Below, piece after piece: positions 54,849 through 63,446 of a stretch of 64,000 nt of DNA; the stretch's first letter is position 1; every line of letters begins with the position of its first letter. Origin of the DNA: Nocardioides sp. Soil774 (GTDB taxonomy: Bacteria > Actinomycetota > Actinomycetes > Propionibacteriales > Nocardioidaceae); the NCBI RefSeq assembly GCF_001428125.1, contig NZ_LMSM01000006.1, positions 484,270 through 548,269 on the forward strand. The letters are read 5' to 3'. The notes beneath the pieces were generated by a model, which saw only the letters and a program-made list of their open reading frames with translations, had not been told where the DNA came from and did no database searches. A program made the translations under genes and the position numbers.

Positions 54849-56407
54849 AGAAGGTCGTGGCCGTGGTGGCGGTCCTCGCCCTCGCGCTCACCGCCTTCGT
54901 CGCCATCGGTCTCGCGGTCCAGGGGTTCGCCCCGGACGACAGCGCGCCCAGCGCCCGCCCGACCCCGTCCCCGACGACCCCGCCGCCGCCCTCGGTCACC
55001 CAGCCGCCGGCGCCCGCGTTGGCCGACTTCTACTCCCAGCGCATCGACTGGCAGCCCTGCGAGAGCGACGCCGACCAGGACTGCGGCACGCTCACGGTGC
55101 CCGTCGACTACCGCGAGCCCGGCGGCGAGACCCTCGACCTGTCGCTGCTGCGGGTGCCGGCCACCGGCGCGCGCGTCGGCTCGATGGTGGTGAACCCGGG
55201 CGGTCCCGGCGCCCGCGGGACGTCGTACGCCGCTGCCGCGAAGCAGGTCTTCCGCGAGCCGCTGCGCCAGGGCTTCGACATCGTCGGCTTCGACCCCCGC
55301 GGCGTCGGACGCTCCGACCCCGTCGACTGCCTCACCGACGCCGAGCTCGACGACTACCTCGCCGGCGACCCGACACCGGACACGCCCGCCGAGGTCGCCG
55401 ACTACAAGGCATCGGTGCTCTCCTTCGGCGAGCGCTGCGTGGCGGCCTCCGGGCCGGTGCTCGGCCACGTGACGACGATCGAGGCCGCGCGCGACATGGA
55501 CGTCCTGCGCTCCGCGCTCGGGGAGGAGACGCTGACCTACTTCGGTGCGTCGTACGGCACCAAGCTGGGCGCGACCTATGCCGAGCTGTTCCCCGAGCAG
55601 GTGGGCCGTTTCGTGCTCGACGGCGCCGTCGACGTCTCGCTCGACCCGCGCTCGCTCGCCCTCGACCAGGCGGCCGGCTTCGAGACCGCCCTGCGCGCCT
55701 ACGTGCAGAACTGCCTGGACTCCACCGACAACTGCTTCCTGGGCGACTCCGTCGACGAGGGCCTGGCCACGATCAGCGACCTGCTCGACTCGATCGAGCA
55801 GGAGCCGCTGCCCGCCGGCGACCGCGAGCTGACGGTGGGCAACGCGTTCTACGGCATCATCACGCCGCTCTACAACCGTGACTACTGGTTCCTCCTCAGC
55901 ACCGCGCTGGCCTCGGCCCTCGACGGCAAGGGCACCGCGCTGATGCAGCTCGCCGACGCCTACGCCTCGCGCAACCCCGACGGCAGCTATGCCGACAACT
56001 CGGTCGAGGCCAACTACGCCGTCAACTGCCTCGACGACCCCACCTCGGTCCCGTTCGCCAAGGTCCCGTCGCTGTTCGACGCCTTCGAGGCGGCCTCGCC
56101 GACCTTCGGCGACGTCTTCGCCTGGGGGATGGCCGGCTGCCGCGGCGTGGCGGTCACCTCCAGCGAGGAGCCGCTGGTGATCCGGGCCGAGGGCGCCGCG
56201 CCGATCCTGGTGCTCGGCACCAGCCGCGACCCCGCCACCCCGCTGAAGTGGGCGCGCTCGCTCGCCGGCCAGCTCGACTCCGGCGTGCTCGTCGAGCGCG
56301 ACGGCGACGGCCACACGGCCTACAACGCCGGCAACGAGTGCATCGACACGATCGTCGAGGACTACCTCCTCGACGGCGACGTCCCGCCCGACGACACGGC
56401 CTGCTGA
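54845..56407 (+). CDS. Exported alpha/beta-hydrolase, TAP/SlpD-type tripeptidyl aminopeptidase-like
   Basis: The 520-residue protein has an N-terminal membrane or signal segment (VVAVVAVLALALTAFVAIGLA) and a Pro/Thr-rich linker. The hydrolase fold shows GSMVVNPGGPGARGTSYA (oxyanion region), FGASYGTKLGATYAELFP with the nucleophile serine (GASYGT), an acid near VLGTSRDPATPL and a histidine in GDGHTAYN. A TAP-like C-terminal domain is visible. It acts on the outer surface, probably removing peptides from protein N termini. Its place after holB is shared with Streptomyces slp genes. Confidence 0.9.
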   Translation: MKKVVAVVAVLALALTAFVAIGLAVQGFAPDDSAPSARPTPSPTTPPPPSVTQPPAPALADFYSQRIDWQPCESDADQDCGTLTVPVDYREPGGETLDLSLLRVPATGARVGSMVVNPGGPGARGTSYAAAAKQVFREPLRQGFDIVGFDPRGVGRSDPVDCLTDAELDDYLAGDPTPDTPAEVADYKASVLSFGERCVAASGPVLGHVTTIEAARDMDVLRSALGEETLTYFGASYGTKLGATYAELFPEQVGRFVLDGAVDVSLDPRSLALDQAAGFETALRAYVQNCLDSTDNCFLGDSVDEGLATISDLLDSIEQEPLPAGDRELTVGNAFYGIITPLYNRDYWFLLSTALASALDGKGTALMQLADAYASRNPDGSYADNSVEANYAVNCLDDPTSVPFAKVPSLFDAFEAASPTFGDVFAWGMAGCRGVAVTSSEEPLVIRAEGAAPILVLGTSRDPATPLKWARSLAGQLDSGVLVERDGDGHTAYNAGNECIDTIVEDYLLDGDVPPDDTAC

Positions 56408-56415
56408 CGCGTCAC

Positions 56416-56457
56416 CCGCTGGTCGAGGAAGGCCGGAGCGACCTCCTCGACCAGCGG
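56416..56457. repeat. 14-bp inverted repeat between convergent genes, terminator or REP-like element
   Basis: Arms CCGCTGGTCGAGGA and complement with a 14-nt loop, exactly filling the 57-nt convergent gap between the peptidase and OsmC genes. The CTGGTCGAG core is familiar to me as a multicopy intergenic element of Nocardioides-type genomes, so it may be a dispersed repeat used as a terminator. Confidence 0.65.
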
Positions 56458-56464
56458 CCGCGCC

Positions 56465-56908
56465 TCAGCCCTCGAGGGCTGCGTCGAGCGTGATGTCGAC
56501 GCCTGTGAGCGCCTTGCTGACCGGGCAGCTGGCCTTGGCCTTCTCGGCCGCGTCCTTGAAGCCGGCCTCGTCGAGCCCGTCGACCTCACCGCGGACCGTC
56601 AGCTTGATGCCTGTCAGCTTGAAGCCGCCGGCCTCCTTGTCCTCGCCGAGCATGACGTCGGCCTTCACCTCGAGCGCCTGCGGCGTGCCGCCGGCCTCGG
56701 CGATGAGCGCCGAGAGCTGCATGGCGTAGCACGAGGAGTGCGCGGCCGCGATCAGCTCCTCGGGGCTGGTGGTGCCCCCGGCATCCTCTGCGGCGCGCTT
56801 GGGGAACGAGACGTCGTACGTCCCGACGCCCGAGCTGGTGAGCTCGACCTGGCCGGAGCCGTCCTGCAGGCCGCCGTTCCAGGCGGTGCGTGCGGAGCGA
56901 GTGGGCAT
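56465..56908 (-). CDS. OsmC/Ohr-family peroxiredoxin
   Basis: The 147-residue protein has the two redox cysteines of the family (AAHSSCYAM and KASCPVSKAL), plus TTSPEELIAAAH and VDITLDAALEG. OsmC subgroup enzymes reduce organic hydroperoxides with dithiol help. GAGGAGG ribosome site before the ATG. Single gene, divergent from tRNA-Thr. Confidence 0.9.
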   Translation of the reverse strand: MPTRSARTAWNGGLQDGSGQVELTSSGVGTYDVSFPKRAAEDAGGTTSPEELIAAAHSSCYAMQLSALIAEAGGTPQALEVKADVMLGEDKEAGGFKLTGIKLTVRGEVDGLDEAGFKDAAEKAKASCPVSKALTGVDITLDAALEG

Positions 56909-57004
56909 GGATCCTCCTCGGTGCAGGTTCTACGGACGCCCCGACCCTAGCCACACCTTCCACACCGTTGCCGGGCTGATTTCAGTCCCGGCCCGCTCGC
57001 TCCG

Positions 57005-57010
57005 TATACT
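57005..57010 (+). promoter_or_regulatory. TATACT -10 box for tRNA-Thr
   Basis: A near-consensus -10 hexamer 37 nt upstream of the tRNA. The -35 is weak (TTCAGT with 18-nt spacing). Confidence 0.5.
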
Positions 57011-57046
57011 CGCCCGCGGTCCACCGAGCGCGTCTCGGCAGGCCAC

Positions 57047-57119
57047 GCCGCCTTAGCTCAGTCGGTAGAGCGAGTCACTCGTAATGACTAGGTCGTCGGT
57101 TCGATTCCGACAGGCGGCT
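57047..57119 (+). tRNA. tRNA-Thr (anticodon CGU)
   Basis: A 73-nt cloverleaf: acceptor stem GCCGCCT/AGGCGGC with T discriminator, D stem GCTC/GAGC, anticodon stem AGTCA/TGACT with loop CTCGTAA giving anticodon CGU, and T stem GTCGG/CCGAC with loop TTCGATT. CCA is not encoded. It reads ACG. Confidence 0.95.
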
Positions 57120-57121
57120 CC

Positions 57122-57155
57122 GACGCCCCCGGGGACCCGAGACCCTGGGGGCGTC
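57122..57155 (+). terminator. Terminator hairpin after tRNA-Thr
   Basis: 9-bp arms GACGCCCCC and GGGGGCGTC with an inner GG/CC pair, 3 nt after the tRNA end, followed by TCTGC. Confidence 0.65.
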
Positions 57156-57176
57156 TCTGCGTGCAAGGATCGAGCG

Positions 57177-57917
57177 GTGAAGGTCGCCCTCCAGGTCACC
57201 TGCGTCAACGACGCCATGTTCCCCGAGACGGGGAAGGCGGTCGTGCGGCTGCTGCGCCGCCTCGGTGTCGACGTCGACTTCCCGATGGCGCAGACGTGCT
57301 GCGGCCAGCCGATGGTCAACACCGGCTACCTCGACGAGGCCGTCCCCGTCGTGCGGACGTACGTCGACGCCTTCGCCGGCTACGACGCGATCGTCACGCC
57401 GTCGGGCTCGTGCGCCGGGTCCGCGCGGCACCAGCACTCGATCGTCGCCGAGAGGTCCGGCGACCCCGCGCTGGTCGCCGCGGTCGCCGAGACCGGGCCG
57501 CGCACCCACGAGCTCACCGAGTTCCTCGTCGACGTGCTCGGCGTGACCGACGTCGGTGCCTACTTCCCGCACCGGGTGACCTACCACCCGACGTGCCACA
57601 GCCTGCGGATGCTCGGCGTCGGCGATCGCCCGACCCGGCTGCTCGAGGCGGTCCGCGGCATCGAGCTCGTCGACCTCCCGATGGCCACCGAGTGCTGCGG
57701 CTTCGGCGGCACCTTCGCCCTCAAGAACGCCGACACGTCCGTCGCGATGGGCGCCGACAAGGCCCGCCACGTGCGTGACACCGGCGCGGAGGTGCTGGTA
57801 GCGGGCGACAACTCCTGCCTGATGCACGTCGGCGGGCTGCTGTCGCGCCAGCGGGCCGGCGTACGGGTCATGCACCTGGCCGAGGTGCTGGCCGCGACCG
57901 AGGAGGGCGCGTCATGA
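57177..57917 (+). CDS. lutA: Lactate utilisation Fe-S protein LutA
   Basis: The 246-residue protein has two CCG domains: ALQVTCVNDAMFPETGKAVVRLL with QTCCGQPMVNTGY, and YHPTCHSLRML with TECCGFGGTFA. These cysteine-rich domains bind iron-sulfur or heterodisulfide-type clusters. With LutB and LutC it oxidises L-lactate to pyruvate. GTG start behind AAGGA. Overlaps lutB by 4 nt. Confidence 0.93.
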   Translation: MKVALQVTCVNDAMFPETGKAVVRLLRRLGVDVDFPMAQTCCGQPMVNTGYLDEAVPVVRTYVDAFAGYDAIVTPSGSCAGSARHQHSIVAERSGDPALVAAVAETGPRTHELTEFLVDVLGVTDVGAYFPHRVTYHPTCHSLRMLGVGDRPTRLLEAVRGIELVDLPMATECCGFGGTFALKNADTSVAMGADKARHVRDTGAEVLVAGDNSCLMHVGGLLSRQRAGVRVMHLAEVLAATEEGAS

Positions 57918-59392
57918 GCGGCGCCTTCGTCGGGATGCCGGCCTTCCCGACCGCGGCGCGCGCGGCGCTCGGCGACACCCAGCTGCGCCGCAACCTCGCC
58001 CACGCCACCCGCACGATCCGCGACAAGCGGGCGAAGGTCGTCGCGGAGGTCGAGGACTGGGAGGAGCTGCGGCTCGCCGGGGCCGGGGTGAAGGAGGCCG
58101 CGCTGCGCGACCTCGCCACGCACCTCGAGACGCTCGAGGCGTCGCTGGTCGGGGCCGGCGCGACCGTCCACTGGGCCCGCGACGCCGCGGAGGCGTGCGC
58201 GATCGTCGCGGAGGTGACGAAGGCCCACGGCGCCGACGAGGTGGTCAAGGTGAAGTCGATGGCGACCGCCGAGATCGGCCTCAACGAGGCGCTCGAGGCC
58301 GAGGGGATCGCCGCCTGGGAGACCGACCTCGCCGAGCTCATCGTCCAGCTCGGTGACGACCTGCCCTCGCACATCCTGGTGCCGGCGATCCACCGCAACC
58401 GCGCCGAGATCCGCGAGGTCTTCCGCCGCCGCATGGGCGACGTCGGGCGGCCCGCACCCGACGACCTGACCGACGAGCCGGCGGTCCTGGCGGGTGCCGC
58501 GCGCGAGCACCTGCGTGAGAAGTTCCTGCGCGCGAAGGTCGCGATCTCCGGCGCCAACTTCGCCGTCGCCGACACCGGCACGCTCGTCGTCGTCGAGTCC
58601 GAGGGCAACGGCCGGATGTGCCTGACGCTGCCCGAGGTGCTGATCAGCGTCGTGGGGATCGAGAAGGTCGTGGCCACGTGGGCCGACCTCGACCCGCTGC
58701 TGCGCCTGCTGCCGCGCTCGTCGACCGGCGAGCGGATGAACCCCTACACCTCGACATGGTCGGGCGTGACTCCCGGCGACGGCCCGCAGGAGGTGCACGT
58801 CGTCCTACTCGACAACGGCCGCACCCGGGCGCTGGCCGACGACGTCGGGCGCCAGGCGCTGCGCTGCATCCGCTGCTCAGCGTGCCTCAACGTGTGCCCG
58901 GTCTACGAGCGCGTCGGCGGCCACGCCTACGGCTCGGTCTACCCCGGCCCGATCGGCGCGATCCTCAACCCCCTGCTCCACGGCGTCTCCGACGAGCAGA
59001 CCGCGTCGCTGCCCTACGCCTCGTCACTGTGCGGCGCGTGCTTCGAGGTGTGCCCGGTGCGCATCGACATCCCGTCGGTGCTGGTCGACCAGCGCGCCGC
59101 GGTGGTCGACTCCCACCGCGGCGACCGCGTGCCCAAGCCCGAGGCGCTGGCCATGCGCGCAGCCGCATGGACGTTCTCCGACTCCCGTCGGCTGGCCTGG
59201 GCCGAGCGCGCCTCGGGCCTGGCCGGACGCGTCATCAGCCGCCTCTCCCGTACGACGCTGCCCGGCGGCCGCGCCGCCGCGGGTCGCCTGCCCGGTCCGG
59301 CGGCCGGCTGGACCGGGGCACGCGACCTGCCCGTCCCGCCGGAGGAGTCCTTCCGCGAGTGGTGGGCCCGCACGGACGGGGGCCGCAAGTGA
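57914..59392 (+). CDS. lutB: Lactate utilisation Fe-S protein LutB
   Basis: The 492-residue protein has an N-terminal LUD domain (VVKVKSMATAEIGLNEALEA, GANFAVADTGTLVVVESEGNGRM). Two [4Fe-4S] motifs follow (CIRCSACLNVCPVY and CGACFEVCPVRIDIP) near residues 318-375, and a C-terminal DUF3390-like tail. It relays electrons in lactate oxidation. ATG overlaps lutA by 4 nt and its stop overlaps lutC by 4 nt. Confidence 0.94.
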   Translation: MSGAFVGMPAFPTAARAALGDTQLRRNLAHATRTIRDKRAKVVAEVEDWEELRLAGAGVKEAALRDLATHLETLEASLVGAGATVHWARDAAEACAIVAEVTKAHGADEVVKVKSMATAEIGLNEALEAEGIAAWETDLAELIVQLGDDLPSHILVPAIHRNRAEIREVFRRRMGDVGRPAPDDLTDEPAVLAGAAREHLREKFLRAKVAISGANFAVADTGTLVVVESEGNGRMCLTLPEVLISVVGIEKVVATWADLDPLLRLLPRSSTGERMNPYTSTWSGVTPGDGPQEVHVVLLDNGRTRALADDVGRQALRCIRCSACLNVCPVYERVGGHAYGSVYPGPIGAILNPLLHGVSDEQTASLPYASSLCGACFEVCPVRIDIPSVLVDQRAAVVDSHRGDRVPKPEALAMRAAAWTFSDSRRLAWAERASGLAGRVISRLSRTTLPGGRAAAGRLPGPAAGWTGARDLPVPPEESFREWWARTDGGRK

Positions 59393-59973
59393 GTGCGCGC
59401 GACCACATCCTCCGGCGTGTCCGGACCGCACTCGACGGCGTGTCGCCGGCCGTCGAGGTCCCTCCGGCCCCCAGGGCACCCGACCGCGGCGACCTGGTGG
59501 CGCTGTTCGTCGAGCGCGTCGAGGACTACCGCGCGGTGGTCACCCGGTGCGCGGCCGACGAGGTGGAGCAGGTGGTCCGCGACGTGGTCGGGGCCGCGCG
59601 GGTCGTCGTACCCCCAAGCCTCGGGATCGCCGTCGATGACGCGGTGGGCGACGAGGGCTTCACCGCGACCGAGCTCGACGGCTTCGCGGCGGTCGTCACC
59701 CGTGCCCGCGTCGGCATCGCCGAGACCGGCACGATCGTGCTCGACCACACGCCCGACCAGGGCCGCCGCGCGATCACGCTGGTGCCCGACCTGCACGTCT
59801 GCGTCGTCGACGCGAGCCAGGTCGTCGCCGACGTGCCCGACGCGATCGCCCTGCTCGACCCGGCCCGCCCGCTCACCTGGATCAGCGGCCCGTCGGCCAC
59901 GAGCGACATCGAGCTCGACCGGGTCGAGGGCGTGCACGGCCCGCGCACGCTGCACGTCGTGCTGGTGGGCTGA
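59389..59973 (+). CDS. lutC: Lactate utilisation protein LutC
   Basis: The 194-residue protein is a LUD (DUF162) domain: DYRAVVTRC, RVVVPPSLGIAVDD, VVTRARVGIAETGTIVLDH, LVPDLHVCVVDASQVV, WISGPSATSDIELDRVEGVHGPRTLHVVLV. GTG start overlaps lutB by 4 nt. Third subunit of the LutABC complex. Confidence 0.93.
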   Translation: MSARDHILRRVRTALDGVSPAVEVPPAPRAPDRGDLVALFVERVEDYRAVVTRCAADEVEQVVRDVVGAARVVVPPSLGIAVDDAVGDEGFTATELDGFAAVVTRARVGIAETGTIVLDHTPDQGRRAITLVPDLHVCVVDASQVVADVPDAIALLDPARPLTWISGPSATSDIELDRVEGVHGPRTLHVVLVG

Positions 59974-60052
59974 CCCGGACGACTCGGGCCGATCGGCACT
60001 TCCCGCGCGCACGCATGAGCGGTGTGCTGGGAGGACGAGGAGGTGTGACGTC

Positions 60053-60247
60053 ATGAATAGCATGTCGAGGACGGACGCGGCGAGGGCCGCGCAGGAGGCG
60101 AGGGACCGCACGCCCGGGCCACGCGGGTCCTCCTCCGAAACGATCGAGGCCGCGATGCGGCGCTACCTGAGCGCCGAGCAGTACCACGAGCTCATGGAGG
60201 ACGACCGGCCGAAGGACGGCAAGGCCTCGACCGACCCGTCAGAGTGA
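60053..60247 (+). CDS. Small hydrophilic protein of unknown function
   Basis: The 64-residue, charged protein contains DAARAAQEARDRTPGPRGSSSETIEAAMRRYLSAEQYHELMEDDRP. It has no membrane segment, and the middle looks like a short helix pair. A strong AGGAGGTGTG lies upstream; ATG 60053 or 60062 could be used. No homologue recognised, but composition is coding-like. Confidence 0.55.
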   Translation: MNSMSRTDAARAAQEARDRTPGPRGSSSETIEAAMRRYLSAEQYHELMEDDRPKDGKASTDPSE

Positions 60248-60304
60248 CGGGTCGGTCCCCGACGGGCCTGCACGTTGTCCGTGGTGGAGGCCGCCGGGGC
60301 TCGC

Positions 60305-60310
60305 TAGCGT
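60305..60310 (+). promoter_or_regulatory. TAGCGT -10 box for leaderless ALDH transcript
   Basis: TAGCGT, 6 nt, then GTG at 60317. Confidence 0.5.
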
Positions 60311-60316
60311 GCCGAC

Positions 60317-61831
60317 GTGAGCACACTCCAGCGCAGCACGAGCAACGTCATCGGCGGGGTCGCCGGCACGGGCACGGGTCCCGAGCAGTCGGTCATCGAC
60401 CCCTCGACCGGCGAGGAGATCTGGCGCTACGCCGCCGACGACGCCTCCAGCGTGGACGCGGCGGTCGCGGCAGCGACGACGGCGTACGCCGAGTGGTCGC
60501 GCACCACACCCGCCGAGCGCTCCGGCGCGCTGGTCGCGCTGGCCGCGCACCTCGAGGGCATGGCCGAGGAGCTCGCGCTGGCCGAGACCGCGCAGACGGG
60601 AAAGCCGATCCGGCTGAGCCGTGAGTTCGACGTGCCGGGCTCGATCGACAACGTCGCCTTCTTCGCCGGGGCCGCACGCCATCTCGACGGGCACGCGTCG
60701 GCGGAGTACAGCGGCGACCACACCTCGACGATCCGGCGCCAGCCCATCGGCGTCGTCGGCTCGATCGCGCCGTGGAACTATCCCCTCCAGATGGCGATGT
60801 GGAAGGTGCTCCCGGCGGTCGCGGCCGGCAACACCATCGTGCTCAAGGCCGCGGAGAACACCCCGCTCACCACCCTGATGCTGGCCGAGGCCTGCCTCGA
60901 GGTCGGCATCCCCGCCGGCGTGGTCAACGTGGTCAACGGGCCCGGCCCGCTGACCGGCGAGGCACTGGTCACCCACCGCGGCATCGCGATGACGTCCTTC
61001 ACCGGCTCCACCGCGGTCGGGCGCCACATCGCCGGCCTGGCCGCCGCCAACGGCACCCGGCTGCACCTCGAGCTGGGCGGCAAGGCGCCGTTCGTGGTCT
61101 TCGACGACGCCGACCTCGACGCCGCGATCCGTGGCGCGGTGGCCGCGACGCTCATCAACACCGGCCAGGACTGCACGGCCGCGACGAGGGCGTACGTCCA
61201 CCGCTCGCGCTTCGACGAGTTCGTCGACGGCGTCGCCGACCTGATGTCGCGGGTGCGGCTCGGTGCCCCCACCGACCCGGCGACCGACCAGGGCCCGCTG
61301 GTGTCGTTCAAGCAGCGCGACAAGGTGGCCGCCATGGTCGAGCGCGCGGTCCTCTCAGGCGTGAAGGCCGTCACGGGCGGAGCGGCGCCGGGCGGCGACC
61401 TCGCGAAGGGCGCCTACTACCAGCCGACCCTGCTGGTCGACGCGGCGCAGGACAGCGAGATCGTGCAGGACGAGACCTTCGGTCCGGTGCTCGCGGCGCT
61501 GCCCTTTGACTCCGACGACGAGGCGATCCGCCTCGCCAACGACGTGCCCTTCGGCCTCGCCGCCTCGGCGTGGACCCGCGACGTCTACCGCGCCCAGCGG
61601 GCCGCCCGCGAGATCGACGCCGGCACCGTGTGGGTCAACGACCACATCCCGATCATCTCCGAGATGCCCCACGGCGGGATGAAGGCCTCGGGCTACGGCA
61701 AGGACATGTCGTCCTACTCCTTCGAGGAGTACACCCAGGTCAAGCACGTGATGGCCGACATCACCGGCGTCGCCGCCAAGCCCTGGCACGCCACGATCTT
61801 CGAGCTGCCCGACCGGCCCGACCGGAGCTGA
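60317..61831 (+). CDS. Aldehyde dehydrogenase, gamma-aminobutyraldehyde dehydrogenase-like (PatD)
   Basis: The 504-residue enzyme shows the ALDH motifs APWNYPLQMAMWKVLPAVAAGNTIVLKAAENTP (shown in parts: APWNYPLQ, VLKAAE), SFTGSTAVG, LELGGKAPFVVF, and GQDCTAATR with the catalytic cysteine (about residue 290). The sequence is closest in feel to PatD, which oxidises 4-aminobutanal from putrescine to GABA. GTG leaderless start. The neighbouring aminotransferase supports amine catabolism; betaine aldehyde dehydrogenase is the alternative. Confidence 0.88.
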   Translation: MSTLQRSTSNVIGGVAGTGTGPEQSVIDPSTGEEIWRYAADDASSVDAAVAAATTAYAEWSRTTPAERSGALVALAAHLEGMAEELALAETAQTGKPIRLSREFDVPGSIDNVAFFAGAARHLDGHASAEYSGDHTSTIRRQPIGVVGSIAPWNYPLQMAMWKVLPAVAAGNTIVLKAAENTPLTTLMLAEACLEVGIPAGVVNVVNGPGPLTGEALVTHRGIAMTSFTGSTAVGRHIAGLAAANGTRLHLELGGKAPFVVFDDADLDAAIRGAVAATLINTGQDCTAATRAYVHRSRFDEFVDGVADLMSRVRLGAPTDPATDQGPLVSFKQRDKVAAMVERAVLSGVKAVTGGAAPGGDLAKGAYYQPTLLVDAAQDSEIVQDETFGPVLAALPFDSDDEAIRLANDVPFGLAASAWTRDVYRAQRAAREIDAGTVWVNDHIPIISEMPHGGMKASGYGKDMSSYSFEEYTQVKHVMADITGVAAKPWHATIFELPDRPDRS

Positions 61832-61916
61832 CCGGCGACACACTGTCGACGGGCAGTCGCCCCGGGCGACACACCGTCGGGGGTTCAGCAGGCCCCTGCG
61901 CGGCACGATGGGGGGC

Positions 61917-63446
61917 ATGACCACCACCATCACGCACTGGGTCGACGGGAGCCGGTTCGACGGCACCTCGGACCGGTGGGCCGACGTCACCAACCCCGCG
62001 ACCGGTCAGGTGTCCGGCCGCGTCGCCCTCGCCAGCGAGGCGGACGCCCAGGCGGTCATCGCCTCGGCGTCACGCGCGGCGCAGGAGTGGGGCCAGACCT
62101 CGCTCGCGCGTCGTACGCAGGTGGTCTTCGCCTTCCGCGAGCTGCTCAACAGTCGCCGCGACGAGCTCGCCCGGCTGATCACCGCCGAGCATGGCAAGGT
62201 GCACTCCGACGCCCTCGGCGAGGTCGCCCGCGGCCAGGAGGTCGTGGAGTTCGCCTGCGGCATCTCCCACCTGCTCAAGGGCGGCCACAGCGACGGCGCC
62301 TCGACGGACATCGACGTGCACTCCAAGCGCGCCCCGCTCGGCGTCGTGGGGATCATCAGCCCCTTCAACTTCCCCGCCATGGTGCCGATGTGGTTCTTCC
62401 CCGTGGCGATCGCGGCCGGCAACACGGTCGTGCTCAAGCCGAGCGAGAAGGACCCCTCGGCGTCGCTGTGGCTGGCCGAGTTGTGGAAGGAGGCCGGCCT
62501 GCCCGACGGTGTCTTCAACGTGCTCCAGGGCGACAAGGTCGCCGTCGACGCGCTGCTCACCTCGCCCGAGGTGCAGGCGATCAGCTTCGTCGGCTCGACC
62601 CCCATCGCGGAGTACGTCTACGAGACCGCCAGCCGCAACGGCAAGCGCGTGCAGGCCCTGGGTGGGGCGAAGAACCACATGGTGGTGCTGCCCGACGCCG
62701 ACCTCGACCTGGCCGCCGACGCCGCGGTCAACGCCGGCTTCGGCTCGGCGGGGGAGCGCTGCATGGCGATCAGCGTGCTGGTGGCCGTCGAGCCCGTGGC
62801 CGACGACCTCGTCGCCCGCATCGCCGAGCGCACCCGGACGCTGCTCATCGGCGACGGTGGCACGGAGGCGACGCAGGCGGGTGACGGCAAGGAGGCCGAC
62901 ATGGGCCCGCTCGTGACGAAGGCCCACCGCGACAAGGTCAGCTCCTTCATCGACTCCGGCGAGCAGGCCGGCGCCAAGGTGGTCGTCGACGGCCGCGACG
63001 TCGCGGCCCGCGGCGGCGACCAGGGGTTCTACCTCGGCCCCACCCTCTTCGACCACGTGACGCCCGACATGGAGGTCTACCGCGAGGAGATCTTCGGGCC
63101 GGTGCTCAGCGTCGTGCGTGTCGCGTCGTACGCCGACGCGCTGGAGCTCGTCAACGCCAACGACTACGGCAACGGCACCGCGATCTTCACCAACGACGGC
63201 GGCGCCGCCCGGCGCTTCGAGAACGACGTCCAGGTCGGGATGATCGGCATCAACGTGCCGGTCCCGGTGCCGGTCGCCTACTACTCCTTCGGCGGCTGGA
63301 AGCGCTCGCTCTTCGGCGACACCCACGCCCACGGCACCGAGGGCGTGCACTTCTTCACCCGCGGCAAGGTCGTCACCACCCGGTGGATCGACCCCGCCAA
63401 CCGCCCTGCAGGCGGCCTCGAGCTGGGATTCCCGCAGAATGTCTGA
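61917..63446 (+). CDS. mmsA: CoA-acylating methylmalonate-semialdehyde dehydrogenase
   Basis: The 509-residue enzyme belongs to the CoA-dependent ALDH group: SPFNFPAMVPMWFFPVAIAAGNTV in part (FNFPAMVPMW), SFVGSTPIAEYVY, ALGGAKNHMVVLPDAD, and GSAGERCMAIS with the catalytic cysteine. It converts methylmalonate or malonate semialdehyde to propionyl-CoA or acetyl-CoA, ending valine, inositol or beta-alanine breakdown. ATG 61917 is preferred, with GGGG upstream; ATG 61908 is in frame. Overlaps the aminotransferase by 8 nt, which fits beta-alanine catabolism. Confidence 0.94.
   Translation: MTTTITHWVDGSRFDGTSDRWADVTNPATGQVSGRVALASEADAQAVIASASRAAQEWGQTSLARRTQVVFAFRELLNSRRDELARLITAEHGKVHSDALGEVARGQEVVEFACGISHLLKGGHSDGASTDIDVHSKRAPLGVVGIISPFNFPAMVPMWFFPVAIAAGNTVVLKPSEKDPSASLWLAELWKEAGLPDGVFNVLQGDKVAVDALLTSPEVQAISFVGSTPIAEYVYETASRNGKRVQALGGAKNHMVVLPDADLDLAADAAVNAGFGSAGERCMAISVLVAVEPVADDLVARIAERTRTLLIGDGGTEATQAGDGKEADMGPLVTKAHRDKVSSFIDSGEQAGAKVVVDGRDVAARGGDQGFYLGPTLFDHVTPDMEVYREEIFGPVLSVVRVASYADALELVNANDYGNGTAIFTNDGGAARRFENDVQVGMIGINVPVPVPVAYYSFGGWKRSLFGDTHAHGTEGVHFFTRGKVVTTRWIDPANRPAGGLELGFPQNV

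Noticed and set aside
57047..57119. tRNA-Thr as an integration site
   Set aside because: The downstream neighbour is the housekeeping-like lut operon, with no integrase and no repeat of the tRNA 3' end in the window.
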